DNA from: Methylococcales bacterium
Lineage (GTDB): Bacteria; Pseudomonadota; Gammaproteobacteria; Methylococcales; Methylomonadaceae
Assembly: GCA_026399015.1 (NCBI GenBank)
Contig: JAPLRS010000042.1
Coordinates: 1 to 64,000 of the forward strand
DNA: 64,000 nt
Reading direction: 5' to 3'
Below, piece by piece: positions 28,683 to 37,474 of the stretch. The translations under genes and the position numbers were made by a program. The notes beneath the pieces were generated by a model. It made no database searches, was not told the origin of the DNA, and was given only the letters and a program-made list of their open reading frames with translations. Positions within the stretch are counted from its first letter, which is position 1. Every line of letters starts with the position of its first letter.

Positions 28683-28853
28683 TTGATTAAAGTTAAGGTC
28701 TACAAATTCAAAATATTTCATATAAATTCTGGTGAATATGAGTATTCAGATTACTAAGCAACTGCAACCGCTGTTGAGGAGTTCAATGGTTTATATGATT
28801 AGGAAAGTGTTATAGAAGTAGATGAATATGTGTTAGATCGTAATCAGAGATAA
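28683..28853 (+). pseudogene. Small ORF interrupted by two in-frame stops
   Basis: From a TTG at 28683 the frame reads IKVKVYKFKIFHINSGEYEY, then TAA at 28755, ATATAVEEFNGLYD, TAG at 28800, ESVIEVDEYVLDRNQR and a final TAA at 28851. All three pieces are in one frame, 56 codons in total, and look protein-like (a basic beta-strand start and an acidic EVDE end), as in small conserved proteins of unknown function with a M-A-T segment in the middle. Two nonsense changes suggest a dead gene. It lies 77 bases before the 448-aa gene. Confidence 0.5.
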
Positions 28854-28930
28854 AAATGGTAAAAAAATCATTGCAAATGAATATAATGCAAAAATCACTT
28901 TTAAATGCGTGTCATAACTAAAGAGTTTTT

Positions 28931-30277
28931 ATGAAATGGGATGAAAAAGAGCCTGATAAGGTTAAAGAAGCACGGTTATTGATTTCGCCAGCCGATCTTG
29001 TGTATGAAGAGTTAAAGGCTTATGGGGCTTACTTACCTCAATCGTCTTGGATTCATCAAAACCCTGATCTTGAGCAAATCCTACTGAAACGAAACGATCC
29101 GCTCATTAATCTTGGACTTGCACAATATTGTTCTTCTAAAGATATTGTTTACGATTTGTATAATCGAGCCTGTATTCCTAGTGAGACGGAAAGCGATACT
29201 ATTTATAATCAAGGTTTACGAGTGGCATGTTTTGCTAATCAGAGTGTAAATCGTTGGATGGGGTGGAGTTGGTTAGCAAACGAGATAGATTTAAATCCCT
29301 TGTTTAAAAACAGGTCTGAAGAAGCTTATGCTTTTATACAAAATCCCAGTATACATCCTGATTCATTGGTTTCCTTATATGAACGAACTAAACCGTTTGC
29401 TGATTTAGAGGAAATTACTTGGTTGAGTTTCATTAATGCAAGTAGTAAAAATCCTCGATTGAATATTGATGAAAGTGATTGCGAAAATCCAGACTTAGGA
29501 CACTCGTGGATTCATAGTGCCATTTTAAAGATTTTAGATATTGCGCCTCTATCAGAACAGTGTATTGGGCTTATTTATGATCTTTTTAACAATTTGAATC
29601 CAAATCAAGTTCGTCAATCTAATGACATTGATTCAATTTTAGATCGATGGTCTGTTGAAAGCATTAAAAATTATAAAGATGATGAGGAAGCTGAAGGTTA
29701 CTTTACTAGTCTCTCACTGAAAGAAGAGTTTAGATGTTTAATAGCTTCTTTGTTTGGAAGGATTTATGGAGGTACAAATAAAGGAGTGTCAATTACCAAT
29801 CAAAATGATGATTCATTTCATTTACTGGGTACTAGAGATGCGGAGGAAATTGCCTTACGCTGTATTTACTATGGTAAAGCAAATATGACTCTTCCAGAGA
29901 TGGAAGCAGCATACGAACAAGATAGTGATGTTTTTGTTTATGCGGCTCTAAATAATACTCAACTATTTCATGATAAAAGCAAGCGATGTTTTATTGAGCA
30001 AAATTTAAATGATAACTTGGTGTATAAATATAAACGACATTGCGAACAAATACATAGTCAATATAAATCTTTTGATCCATCACCAATATTGGATGCTTGT
30101 GAAATTATGAGTGATGAGTTTCCCCAGAAAACACCAGAACTAAAAGTATTAGAAAAATTAACAATTCAATATGATGGACTTTCTAGTGAGCTTAAAACTG
30201 TTAAATCGAGATTGTTTTGGGGGGTTTGCCTTATTAGTTTACTTGTAATTTACAAGTTAAATTTATGGCAATATTGA
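28931..30277 (+). CDS. Unknown protein, helical repeats with C-terminal membrane anchor
   Basis: 448 aa, family not recognised. It is acidic and mostly helical. Segments such as LKRNDPLINLGLAQYCSSKDIV (about 52-73) and FIQNPSIHPDSLVSLYER (about 136-153) show an N-P-x-x-x-x-x-x-L spacing like LRV/HEAT-type solenoid repeats. A single hydrophobic helix at about 426-444 (LFWGVCLISLLVIYKL) precedes a four-residue tail, as in tail-anchored proteins, so most of the chain would stay in the cytoplasm. No enzymatic motif was found. The gene is 11 bases upstream of the HEPN-like gene and probably co-transcribed. Base composition appears lower in G+C than the flanking housekeeping genes (not measured). 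Confidence 0.65.
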   Translation: MKWDEKEPDKVKEARLLISPADLVYEELKAYGAYLPQSSWIHQNPDLEQILLKRNDPLINLGLAQYCSSKDIVYDLYNRACIPSETESDTIYNQGLRVACFANQSVNRWMGWSWLANEIDLNPLFKNRSEEAYAFIQNPSIHPDSLVSLYERTKPFADLEEITWLSFINASSKNPRLNIDESDCENPDLGHSWIHSAILKILDIAPLSEQCIGLIYDLFNNLNPNQVRQSNDIDSILDRWSVESIKNYKDDEEAEGYFTSLSLKEEFRCLIASLFGRIYGGTNKGVSITNQNDDSFHLLGTRDAEEIALRCIYYGKANMTLPEMEAAYEQDSDVFVYAALNNTQLFHDKSKRCFIEQNLNDNLVYKYKRHCEQIHSQYKSFDPSPILDACEIMSDEFPQKTPELKVLEKLTIQYDGLSSELKTVKSRLFWGVCLISLLVIYKLNLWQY

Positions 30278-30288
30278 GAAAGTAAACT

Positions 30289-30726
30289 TTGGGAATACAT
30301 AAAATTGAAATAGCTAAACGCCAGCTTGATGTTGCAATAGACATATTACGTTCTGACGGCGATTATTTAGCAGTTATTACTTTGGCAGGTGCCGCAGAAG
30401 AGATTCTCGGGGTCTTAGTAAAGCGTCAAAATAAATTGGCAATGGTAGATCATCTCAAGGAGTTGGACAGTAAATTAAGCGGCGGTAGAAAGTTTGATGT
30501 AGTTAATTACGAAATAAATGTTATTAGAAATGCACTTAAACACGCTAATTTTCCAGATGAAGATGAAATTGAGGTGGAACATTTTGATGCTGTTGCAATG
30601 CTTAGCAGGGCCGTTGCAAATTATATTTTATTGGGAGGGGCGGAGTCACCTAAGATTATTTGGTTTTATGAGTACTTAAATACATATTGTGAAGAGATTG
30701 ATCTTAATGATACCAATCGGTGTTGA
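30289..30726 (+). CDS. HEPN-like small helical protein
   Basis: 145 aa from a TTG start; GAGAAAG lies six bases before it. The protein is all helical: IEIAKRQLDVAIDIL, then ITLAGAAEEILGVLVKR (30-46), then INVIRNALKHANF (76-88), and a last helix MLSRAVANYILLG. The motif R80-N81-x3-H85 fits the R-[NDH]-x3-x-H type RNase signature of HEPN domains, which form toxins in toxin-antitoxin and abortive-infection loci. The Glu-rich AAEEIL helix would supply the partner helix of the four-helix bundle. HEPN assignment is by pattern, not by search. It pairs with the upstream 448-aa gene; a non-toxic HEPN or a scaffold role is possible. Confidence 0.6.
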   Translation: MGIHKIEIAKRQLDVAIDILRSDGDYLAVITLAGAAEEILGVLVKRQNKLAMVDHLKELDSKLSGGRKFDVVNYEINVIRNALKHANFPDEDEIEVEHFDAVAMLSRAVANYILLGGAESPKIIWFYEYLNTYCEEIDLNDTNRC

Positions 30727-30750
30727 ATATTTGCCAGTTTCTTCTTAAAA

Positions 30751-30891
30751 AGCCATGCTGAAACGGAAATAAAGACGCCCGTCAGTATTTCTATGATTGT
30801 AAGTCCTGTGTTGATTTGATCAAACCTAAGGAGGGGGTGTGTATTTTGTTCTTACGGGTCGGCAAAGTGTTCACCTATCCAATATTGCTAA
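30751..30891 (+). pseudogene. Frameshifted GDCCVxC-domain gene
   Basis: Pieces of a small GDCCVxC-family protein appear in two frames. SHAETEIKTP is in the first frame; ARQYFYDCKSCVDLIKPKEG in a second; then GCVFCSYGSAKCSPIQYC and a TAA at 30889 back in the first. Joined, they give the typical order CxxC-like knuckle, KPKxGDCCVFCSYG and CPPIQ of this cysteine-rich family, with the GDCC core damaged and two frameshifts. Family function is poorly known; members occur near metal or mercury resistance genes. No start codon is preserved, so the gene is dead. Confidence 0.6.
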
Positions 30892-30990
30892 GGTGGTCGA
30901 GCGTAAGACCGCAATAAACCTAGTCACCAAAAACCTTTAGGCATAAAAAAAGGCCCCTATCCGATAGTAACCTTTAGAATTCAGCTCTGT

Positions 30991-31131
30991 TTATCTACTT
31001 TTTGAGTCAGCCACTTCCTTTTTTAAATCCAAAATCATTTGGAACAATTCTTCATTGCTGGGTGCTGCGTAGGCGGCAGTATTAATAAGCATTAAAGAGG
31101 ATAGTGCGATTAGTTTTTTTGTATATGTCAT
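30991..31131 (-). CDS. Very short secreted protein (probable truncated remnant)
   Basis: 46 aa: MTYTKKLIALSSLMLINTAAYA is a good signal peptide with an A-x-A cleavage site, followed by APSNEELFQMILDLKKEVAD and a stop after SKSR. The mature part is the beginning of a heptad coiled coil, as found at the N-terminus of some outer-membrane porins of Proteobacteria where the barrel follows. No barrel sequence is present after the stop, so this is most likely a stub left by a deletion, although a tiny periplasmic protein cannot be excluded. Confidence 0.5.
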   Translation of the reverse strand: MTYTKKLIALSSLMLINTAAYAAPSNEELFQMILDLKKEVADSKSR

Positions 31132-31295
31132 TTTTAGATATTCGGTTAAAGGTTAATATTTGTGATGCAAATTAGAAGGTTAAATTAAAATCATGCTTAT
31201 AATATCGCTAAACGCTAATTTAAGTTATAAGTATTTACATCACAATTGATTTTATTAAAGAGATATTGACCTATTTATCGCACTCGCCCCCACAC

Positions 31296-31678
31296 TCAAT
31301 ATGTTGTAACTGGTTCAATACCTATACCAGCCCGCACAGTCCCTAGACCCGCCGGCACAATACCTGTACCAGCTCGCACAGACCCCAGACCAGCCGGCAC
31401 AATACCTATACCAGCCCGCATAGACCCTAGACCAGCCGGCACAATACCTAAACCAGCCCGCACAACCCCTAGTTCAACCGGCCCACACCTATACCGGCTC
31501 CCACAGACATTCGACCTCCCCGCACAATACCTGTACCGGCTACCACAGACATTCGACCTCCCCGCACAATACCTATGCCAGCTCGCACAACCCCTAATCC
31601 AGCCAACACAATACCTAGACCGCCCCGCACAGTATCTGTGCAAGCTGGTACAGATACGCAACCAGCATTTTTAATCAT
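31296..31678 (-). pseudogene. Possible heptapeptide-repeat gene, frame broken
   Basis: An ATG at 31678 with GAGGAA just before it opens a frame MIKNAGCVSVPACTDTVRGG that runs into Gly/Val-rich heptads such as AGIGIVR and GGRMSVV. One 20-bp repeat unit (31468-31487) shifts the frame; in the other frame the heptads continue (GIVPAGL, GSVRAGT) to a stop at 31296. Both strands are largely open because the repeat is 21 bp long, so it is uncertain whether this was ever a gene. No homologue is recognised. Confidence 0.3.
31321..31655. repeat. Sixteen 21-bp direct tandem repeats
   Basis: Units begin CCTATACCAGCCCGCACAG on the plus strand and alternate with a second form, CCTAGACCAGCCGGCACAA, giving a 42-bp higher-order period. 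Fifteen units are 21 bp and one (31468-31487) is 20 bp. Two copies of a third variant (ATTCGACCTCCCCGCACAAT at 31509 and 31551) show a local 42-bp duplication. The units are clearly richer in G+C than the surroundings. They end about 110 bases before trpF. Confidence 0.9.
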
Positions 31679-31767
31679 TCTTCCTCTATAGCACCCATTC
31701 AATATAAGTCATATTTTGTGTTATCCTATCCGGCTAAATTTTATTCAATAAATTCTCATATCACTTT

Positions 31768-32400
31768 ATGCGAACTCGCGTTAAAATTTGCGGTTTTACC
31801 CGCTCAGATGAGGCAGTTTATGCCGCTCGCTTAGGCGTTGACGCTATTGGCTTGGTGTTTTATCCACCTAGCCCAAGAAATGTTGATATTGAGCAAGCAG
31901 TGACCATTGTTAATGCCTTGCCGGCGTTTACATCGGTAGTGGCTTTATTTGTTGATGCAGAAGAAGCAAAAATCCGTGAAGTTTTAGCTCGGGTGCCGAT
32001 TGACTGTTTGCAGTTCCACGGCAATGAACCCCCCGAAGCTTGCAGAATTTATGGCAAACGCTACATTAAAGCGGTGCCGATGCAAAATGATACTGATGTC
32101 AATGCCTTAGCCCTTGCCTATCATGATGCAGATGGTTTATTGCTAGATGCGTATGACGCTAAAGCAAAAGGCGGAACAGGACACCAGTTTAATTGGGACT
32201 TAATTCCAACAGATTGCACTCTGCCCATTATTTTGGCGGGTGGATTAGATGAAACAAACGCCAAACACGCAATTTTAAGTGTAAAACCTTATGCTTTAGA
32301 TGTCAGTAGCGGTGTCGAAATAGCAAAGGGCATTAAAGACTCAATAAAAATAGCAGCATTTATAGAACAAGTTAATGAGGGTGACCAGGTAACAATATGA
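31768..32400 (+). CDS. trpF: Phosphoribosylanthranilate isomerase
   Basis: 210 aa. Third step of tryptophan synthesis, an Amadori rearrangement of phosphoribosylanthranilate. [17 protein letters not shown] contains the catalytic Cys (about residue 8); [19 protein letters not shown] and [17 protein letters not shown] with the catalytic Asp follow; the phosphate site is [10 protein letters not shown] and DVSSGVE. The stop overlaps the trpB ATG (ATGA). First gene of the trpFBA-accD-folC-dedD-purF-metZ series. Confidence 0.97.
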   Translation: MRTRVKICGFTRSDEAVYAARLGVDAIGLVFYPPSPRNVDIEQAVTIVNALPAFTSVVALFVDAEEAKIREVLARVPIDCLQFHGNEPPEACRIYGKRYIKAVPMQNDTDVNALALAYHDADGLLLDAYDAKAKGGTGHQFNWDLIPTDCTLPIILAGGLDETNAKHAILSVKPYALDVSSGVEIAKGIKDSIKIAAFIEQVNEGDQVTI

Positions 32401-33599
32401 ATAATAAATATAATATGCCCGATGATCGGGGGCACTTTGGGCCTTATGGTGGAATTTTTGTTGCAGAAACACTAATGCCACCCATCCAAGAACTTAATGA
32501 AGCTTATCAACGCTACATTAATGATCCTGAATTTATAGCTGAGCTAGATAAAGACTTAAAATATTACGTAGGCCGACCTTCACCGCTTTATCATGCAGAA
32601 CGCTGGAGCCGTGAACTGGGTGGCGCACAAATTTATTTAAAGCGTGAAGACCTTAACCATACCGGTTCTCACAAAATCAACAACACGGTCGGTCAAGCTT
32701 TGCTTGCTAAGCGTATGGGTAAAACCCGTATTATTGCCGAAACAGGTGCCGGACAACACGGTGTTGCCACTGCAACTATTGCAGCCAGATTAGGCTTAGA
32801 GTGTGTTGTTTACATGGGCGCTGTGGACGTGGCCAGACAATCACTTAATGTCTATAGAATGAAGTTATTAGGCGCAAAAGTGGTGGCGGTTGAATCGGGT
32901 TCAAAAACTTTAAAAGACGCGCTTAACGAAGCACTCAGAGATTGGGTAACCAATGTTGATAACACTTTTTATATTATTGGTACGGTAGCAGGCCCACACC
33001 CCTACCCTGCTATGGTTAGAGATTTTCAATCTATTATTGGCAGAGAAGCTAAAGAACAATGTATTGAAGCAACTGGCCGTTTACCGGATGCTTTAGTAGC
33101 GTGTGTTGGCGGTGGTTCTAATGCAATCGGTTTATTCTATCCTTTTATAGATGATGCTTCGGTAAAAATGTACGGTGTTGAGGCTGCAGGTGATGGTGTT
33201 GCTACGGGTCGCCATTCAGCACCTTTATGTGCGGGTCGCCCGGGGGTTTTACATGGTAATCGTACTTATTTAATGTGTGATGACGATGGCGAAATTATCG
33301 AAACCCATTCTATTTCTGCGGGCTTAGATTATCCTGGTGTGGGTCCTGAACATGCTTGGTTAAAAGATACTGGCCGTGCCACTTATGTAAATATCACTGA
33401 TACTGAAGCCTTAGAAGGTTTTTATGCCTTAACCCGTATGGAAGGTATTATTCCGGCTTTAGAATCTAGCCATGCGATGGCCTATGCTATGAAGCTAGCC
33501 CCTACTATGAGCAAAGATGAAACACTGATTATTAATTTGTCAGGTCGTGGCGATAAAGACATGCAAACCATGGCAAAACGTGAAGGTATTGAACTATGA
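32397..33599 (+). CDS. trpB: Tryptophan synthase beta chain
   Basis: 400 aa. PLP enzyme condensing indole with serine. [17 protein letters not shown] contains the Schiff-base Lys93; [13 protein letters not shown], the phosphate-binding [10 protein letters not shown], and the Glu region YGVEAAGDG are intact. The Lys, Glu and Gly-rich elements all indicate the TrpB1 type that works with TrpA. Overlaps both trpF and trpA by four bases. Confidence 0.98.
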   Translation: MNNKYNMPDDRGHFGPYGGIFVAETLMPPIQELNEAYQRYINDPEFIAELDKDLKYYVGRPSPLYHAERWSRELGGAQIYLKREDLNHTGSHKINNTVGQALLAKRMGKTRIIAETGAGQHGVATATIAARLGLECVVYMGAVDVARQSLNVYRMKLLGAKVVAVESGSKTLKDALNEALRDWVTNVDNTFYIIGTVAGPHPYPAMVRDFQSIIGREAKEQCIEATGRLPDALVACVGGGSNAIGLFYPFIDDASVKMYGVEAAGDGVATGRHSAPLCAGRPGVLHGNRTYLMCDDDGEIIETHSISAGLDYPGVGPEHAWLKDTGRATYVNITDTEALEGFYALTRMEGIIPALESSHAMAYAMKLAPTMSKDETLIINLSGRGDKDMQTMAKREGIEL

Positions 33600-34399
33600 G
33601 TCGCTTAGCTAGTACATTTGAAGAACTTGCCAAAACAGGCCGCAAAGCCCTAATTCCGTTTATTACGGCAGGTGACCCAACACCTAATTTTACTGTACCC
33701 ATGATGCACGCCATGGTTAAAGCCGGCGTTGATGTGATTGAATTGGGTATTCCTTTTTCTGACCCTATGGCAGATGGCCCAGTTATTCAACGCGCCAGCG
33801 AGCGCGCTTTGGCTCATAAAATGAGCTTAAGACGCACTTTGGAATTGGTCATAGAATTTAGAAAAACAGACGATAAAACGCCTGTTGTGCTCATGGGCTA
33901 TTTAAACCCAATTGAAGCGATGGGCTACGAAGACTTTGCCAATGCCGCACAACGCGCTGATATTGATGGCGTTTTAACGGTCGACTTACCGCCAGAAGAA
34001 GGTTCAGAATGCAGCGCTTTATTAAAAGCCCGCGGCATTGATCCTATTTTTCTTTTAGCGCCCAACAGCACTGATGAACGCGTGCAAAAAATGGACTTAG
34101 CCGGCAGTGGTTATATCTATTACGTATCGCTAAAAGGTGTTACTGGCGCTGGACATTTAAACATTACAGATGTCGAAAACAAATTAAAACAAATTAAAGC
34201 ACACACCAATCTACCTATTGCGATTGGTTTTGGTGTAAAAGACGCCCAAACCGCCCAAGCGATTGCTAATGTGGGTGATGGCGTAGTGATTGGCAGTGCC
34301 TTAATTAGTAAAGTTGAAGCTAACCTTGATAACCCAGAGCAAGCTAGCAAAGAAATAATTGAATTATTAGTATCCATTCGTCAAGCGTTGGACAATTAA
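33596..34399 (+). CDS. trpA: Tryptophan synthase alpha chain
   Basis: 267 aa. Cleaves indole-3-glycerol phosphate to indole, which is channelled to TrpB. Catalytic Glu in [16 protein letters not shown] (about 47-62) and catalytic Asp in [10 protein letters not shown] are present, as are [11 protein letters not shown] and the phosphate-binding [11 protein letters not shown] and [10 protein letters not shown] complete TIM barrel of standard length. Confidence 0.98.
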   Translation: MSRLASTFEELAKTGRKALIPFITAGDPTPNFTVPMMHAMVKAGVDVIELGIPFSDPMADGPVIQRASERALAHKMSLRRTLELVIEFRKTDDKTPVVLMGYLNPIEAMGYEDFANAAQRADIDGVLTVDLPPEEGSECSALLKARGIDPIFLLAPNSTDERVQKMDLAGSGYIYYVSLKGVTGAGHLNITDVENKLKQIKAHTNLPIAIGFGVKDAQTAQAIANVGDGVVIGSALISKVEANLDNPEQASKEIIELLVSIRQALDN

Positions 34400-34432
34400 G
34401 AGCATGATGACTAAGCAATACGGAGCAAACAA

Positions 34433-35368
34433 ATGAGTTGGTTTAAAATACTACTACCAAAAACCATTAGAACTGAAGGATCCACTAAAAAAGTGACTGT
34501 GCCTGAGGGTCTATGGACTAAATGCCCTAGTTGTAATGCCATTCTCTATAACAATGAATTAGAGAAAAACTTAAGCGTCTGCCCAAAGTGTGATCATCAT
34601 TTGCGCATTACTGCAAGAAACCGTTTAGACATGTTTCTTGATACAGAAGGCCGTGAAGAAATTGGTAAAAACATAAAACCAGTTGATCCTTTAAAGTTTA
34701 AAGATACAAAAAAATACAAAGACAGAGTCACCCAAGCTCAAAAACAAACCAAAGAGCACGATGCGCTGGTTGTTATGCAAGGCAAGCTTAATGGGCTTGA
34801 AATTGTTGCTGCCGCATTCGACTTTAGTTTTATGGGTGGCTCAATGGGCTCAGTCGTAGGTGAGCGTTTTGTAAGAGGCGTAAATAGAAGCGTTGAGCTA
34901 GGTATACCTTTTATTGTATTTACCGCGAGTGGCGGCGCTAGAATGCAAGAATCATTGTTTTCTTTATTTCAAATGGCAAAAACTAGCGCTGCATTAACTA
35001 GACTATCTGAATCGGGCATTCCTTATATCTCTTTTATGACCGATCCTACTATGGGTGGCGTATCAGCTAGCTTAGCCATGCTTGGCGATATAAATGCTGC
35101 AGAACCCAATGCTCTAATTGGCTTTGCTGGCCCTAGAGTTATTGAACAAACAGTACGCGAAAAACTACCTGAAGGTTTTCAACGTAGTGAATTTTTACAA
35201 GAACACGGTGCGATTGATATGATTATCCATAGAAAAGACATTCGTAATAAAATTAGCAGTGTTTTAACCCTATTAACCACCTCTAAATTAGAGAAAGATA
35301 TATTATTTCCTGCAGCACCTTTATCTTTAGAACCCGAAGTTACAACAAACAGTTCTGAACAAGTATAA
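34433..35368 (+). CDS. accD: Acetyl-CoA carboxylase, carboxyltransferase beta subunit
   Basis: 311 aa. Forms with AccA the carboxyltransferase that transfers CO2 from biotin to acetyl-CoA, committing carbon to fatty acids. A zinc ribbon with C31, C34, C50 and C53 starts the protein, followed by the crotonase-like carboxyltransferase domain with [18 protein letters not shown] and [19 protein letters not shown]. Located between trpA and folC as in most gammaproteobacteria. Confidence 0.97.
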   Translation: MSWFKILLPKTIRTEGSTKKVTVPEGLWTKCPSCNAILYNNELEKNLSVCPKCDHHLRITARNRLDMFLDTEGREEIGKNIKPVDPLKFKDTKKYKDRVTQAQKQTKEHDALVVMQGKLNGLEIVAAAFDFSFMGGSMGSVVGERFVRGVNRSVELGIPFIVFTASGGARMQESLFSLFQMAKTSAALTRLSESGIPYISFMTDPTMGGVSASLAMLGDINAAEPNALIGFAGPRVIEQTVREKLPEGFQRSEFLQEHGAIDMIIHRKDIRNKISSVLTLLTTSKLEKDILFPAAPLSLEPEVTTNSSEQV

Positions 35369-35387
35369 CTCATTGTTTCCGAATAAA

Positions 35388-36671
35388 ATGAAGCGCTTTG
35401 ACTCGCTAAAAAGCTGGTTAGACTGGCAGGAAAACCTTCATCCAATCGCGATAGATTTAGGTCTTGAGCGCGTTACAACAGTATATAACGCGCTTAACCC
35501 TGACCGTATAAAACCCCTTACCATTACAGTCGCCGGTACTAATGGCAAAGGCTCTTGTGTGGCTTATCTTGAAGCCATGTACAGAGCACAAGGCTACAGT
35601 GTTGGCACTTACTCTTCTCCGCATATTCTCAAATATAACGAGCGCATAAAGATAAATGGCGAACCTGTTTCTGATGATCTTATCTGTGATGCCTTTAGTA
35701 AAATTGAAGCCGTTCGTGACGAAATATCTCTTAGTTATTTTGAGTTTGGCACTTTAGCCGCCCTTACTATATTTCAACAAGCTAACTTAGATATTCAACT
35801 TCTAGAGGTTGGACTAGGCGGTCGACTTGACGCTGTTAATATTGTTGAACCTGATATCGCATTAATAACCAGTATAGATATTGATCATGTTGATTGGTTA
35901 GGCGCGACCCGAGAAGCCATAGGAAAGGAAAAATCTGGTATTTTCCGCAGTCACAAACCCGCGATTGTGGGTGATATAAATCCACCAGACACTTTATTGC
36001 AAATAGCTAAAGATAAACAAGCTGAGCTTTATCTTATCAAGCAAAATTTTAATTATAGTAAGCAAAAAGACGTTTGGACTTGGTCAACAGAGACCCAATC
36101 TATTAACGATATTCCAACGCCTGGCTTAAAAGGCGAGCATCAATATCGCAATGCATCTTCGGCAATCTTAGCGGTAAACTTGTTAGCACAAAAACTGCCA
36201 GTTGATAATGAATCAATAAGAAGTGGCATTAAAAATGTCCATTTACTCGGTCGCTTTCAACTAATTAATGATAAAATTCCGGTCCTATTAGATGTTGGGC
36301 ATAACCCTGAAGCCGTCCGAACTCTGGTTGATTATTTGACTGAAAGCTTTCCTGATAAGAAAATACACGCAGTATTCTCAATGATGCGAGATAAAGACAT
36401 TGCGCATGTACTTGAGTTAATGAATCCGATTATTTATGATTGGTTTTTTAGTCCGTTAAATAATCCAAGAACAGCTTCAGAAGCTATGATGCGTGAGTTT
36501 TTTGCACAGAGCTCAATATCAAGAGTGTCTTTTGGATTTAAAAGTTTTAATGATGCTTTTCTTGCTGCGCAAAGCAAGTCAGAAGCAAATGATTTACTAC
36601 TCGTTTTTGGGTCTTTTTTTTTAGTATCTGAATGTTTGAATGAATTTAAGAAGAGTGAGTTAACAAAATGA
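35388..36671 (+). CDS. folC: Dihydrofolate synthase/folylpolyglutamate synthase
   Basis: 427 aa from the ATG at 35388; an in-frame TTG 15 bases upstream is a weaker start. Adds glutamate to dihydropteroate and to folates. The P-loop VAGTNGKGSCVAYLEAM (about 50-66 from this start), SPHILKYNERI, ESxxGGRLDAVN-type LEVGLGGRLDAVN, and ITSIDIDHVDWLG are all Mur-ligase-fold folate synthase motifs; the C-terminal domain has LDVGHNPEAVR. H4F-dependent C1 metabolism elsewhere in the window depends on this enzyme. Confidence 0.95.
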   Translation: MKRFDSLKSWLDWQENLHPIAIDLGLERVTTVYNALNPDRIKPLTITVAGTNGKGSCVAYLEAMYRAQGYSVGTYSSPHILKYNERIKINGEPVSDDLICDAFSKIEAVRDEISLSYFEFGTLAALTIFQQANLDIQLLEVGLGGRLDAVNIVEPDIALITSIDIDHVDWLGATREAIGKEKSGIFRSHKPAIVGDINPPDTLLQIAKDKQAELYLIKQNFNYSKQKDVWTWSTETQSINDIPTPGLKGEHQYRNASSAILAVNLLAQKLPVDNESIRSGIKNVHLLGRFQLINDKIPVLLDVGHNPEAVRTLVDYLTESFPDKKIHAVFSMMRDKDIAHVLELMNPIIYDWFFSPLNNPRTASEAMMREFFAQSSISRVSFGFKSFNDAFLAAQSKSEANDLLLVFGSFFLVSECLNEFKKSELTK

Positions 36672-37456
36672 ATCAAGACTTAAAACAACGCTTAATTGGG
36701 GCTGTAGTCGTTACCGCTCTGGCTGCTATATTCATTCCTATGCTATTTGATGACCCGATTGATAAAGGTGGACAATTAGTTACCGAACTTGAAATACCCT
36801 CTCCAAACACCGCTACAGATGAGAACTTATCTAGCAAATTACCAAAGACTGCTAAACAGGTTTTAGAAAACCCAGAGCCCACTTCAGAAATTATTAATAC
36901 CTCAGAAGAAGCAGAATTATCTCAAGAAACCCAACCACCTGCGGAAGCTAATCAAGAAGATCAACCTGAAGATACCGCTCAAGCCACTGCAGAAAGTGGT
37001 AGCGGTTTAGATACGGGCCTAGTTGATGAAAAAAATAATATTGTTCAAACTCAAACCAAAGCACCAGAAGCAACTAGCGTAGTTGTTGCTCCGCCTCAAG
37101 TTGCGCCGGCAAAAAAATTAGCCGTTACTCAGCCACCTGTTGCAGTTAAGAAAGAACTACCTGCTAAAACAGTGGTCACTGAACAAATACAGACACAAGC
37201 ACCAGCAACAAAATCTGAAGCAATAGGTCGTTGGACTATTCAAGCAGGTAGCTTTAGTAAAAAAGAAAATGCCGTGACATTAATGGAAACCCTTAAAAAA
37301 CAAGGTCTACCTGCCTCAATTGACACTGTAAACGGCCCTAACAATAGTGTTTTATATAGACTTAAAGTCGGCCCTACTCTTGATAAAAAAAGAGCTTTGG
37401 ATATGAAAGCTAAAGTTGATAATCAAAAAATTCAATCCCTTTTAATCGCTGAATAA
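36668..37456 (+). CDS. dedD: SPOR-domain cell-division protein, DedD-like
   Basis: 262 aa. Short cytoplasmic N-terminus, one membrane helix (about 9-27, LIGAVVVTALAAIFIPMLF), a long Pro/Glu/Ala-rich periplasmic linker (about 40-185) and a C-terminal SPOR domain (about 189-262, GRWTIQAGSFSKKENA) that binds denuded septal peptidoglycan. The position after folC matches dedD. ATGA overlap with folC. In many relatives cvpA follows dedD before purF; here purF follows after 18 bases. Confidence 0.88.
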   Translation: MNQDLKQRLIGAVVVTALAAIFIPMLFDDPIDKGGQLVTELEIPSPNTATDENLSSKLPKTAKQVLENPEPTSEIINTSEEAELSQETQPPAEANQEDQPEDTAQATAESGSGLDTGLVDEKNNIVQTQTKAPEATSVVVAPPQVAPAKKLAVTQPPVAVKKELPAKTVVTEQIQTQAPATKSEAIGRWTIQAGSFSKKENAVTLMETLKKQGLPASIDTVNGPNNSVLYRLKVGPTLDKKRALDMKAKVDNQKIQSLLIAE

Positions 37457-37474
37457 CAAACCTTAAATAAAATT

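Noticed and set aside
31321-31655. CRISPR-like array
   Set aside because: The units are contiguous 21-mers with no unique spacers and no cas genes nearby; this is a simple tandem repeat.
27609-31700. Insertion sequence or integrative element
   Set aside because: No transposase, integrase, tRNA-associated direct repeat or terminal inverted repeats were recognised.
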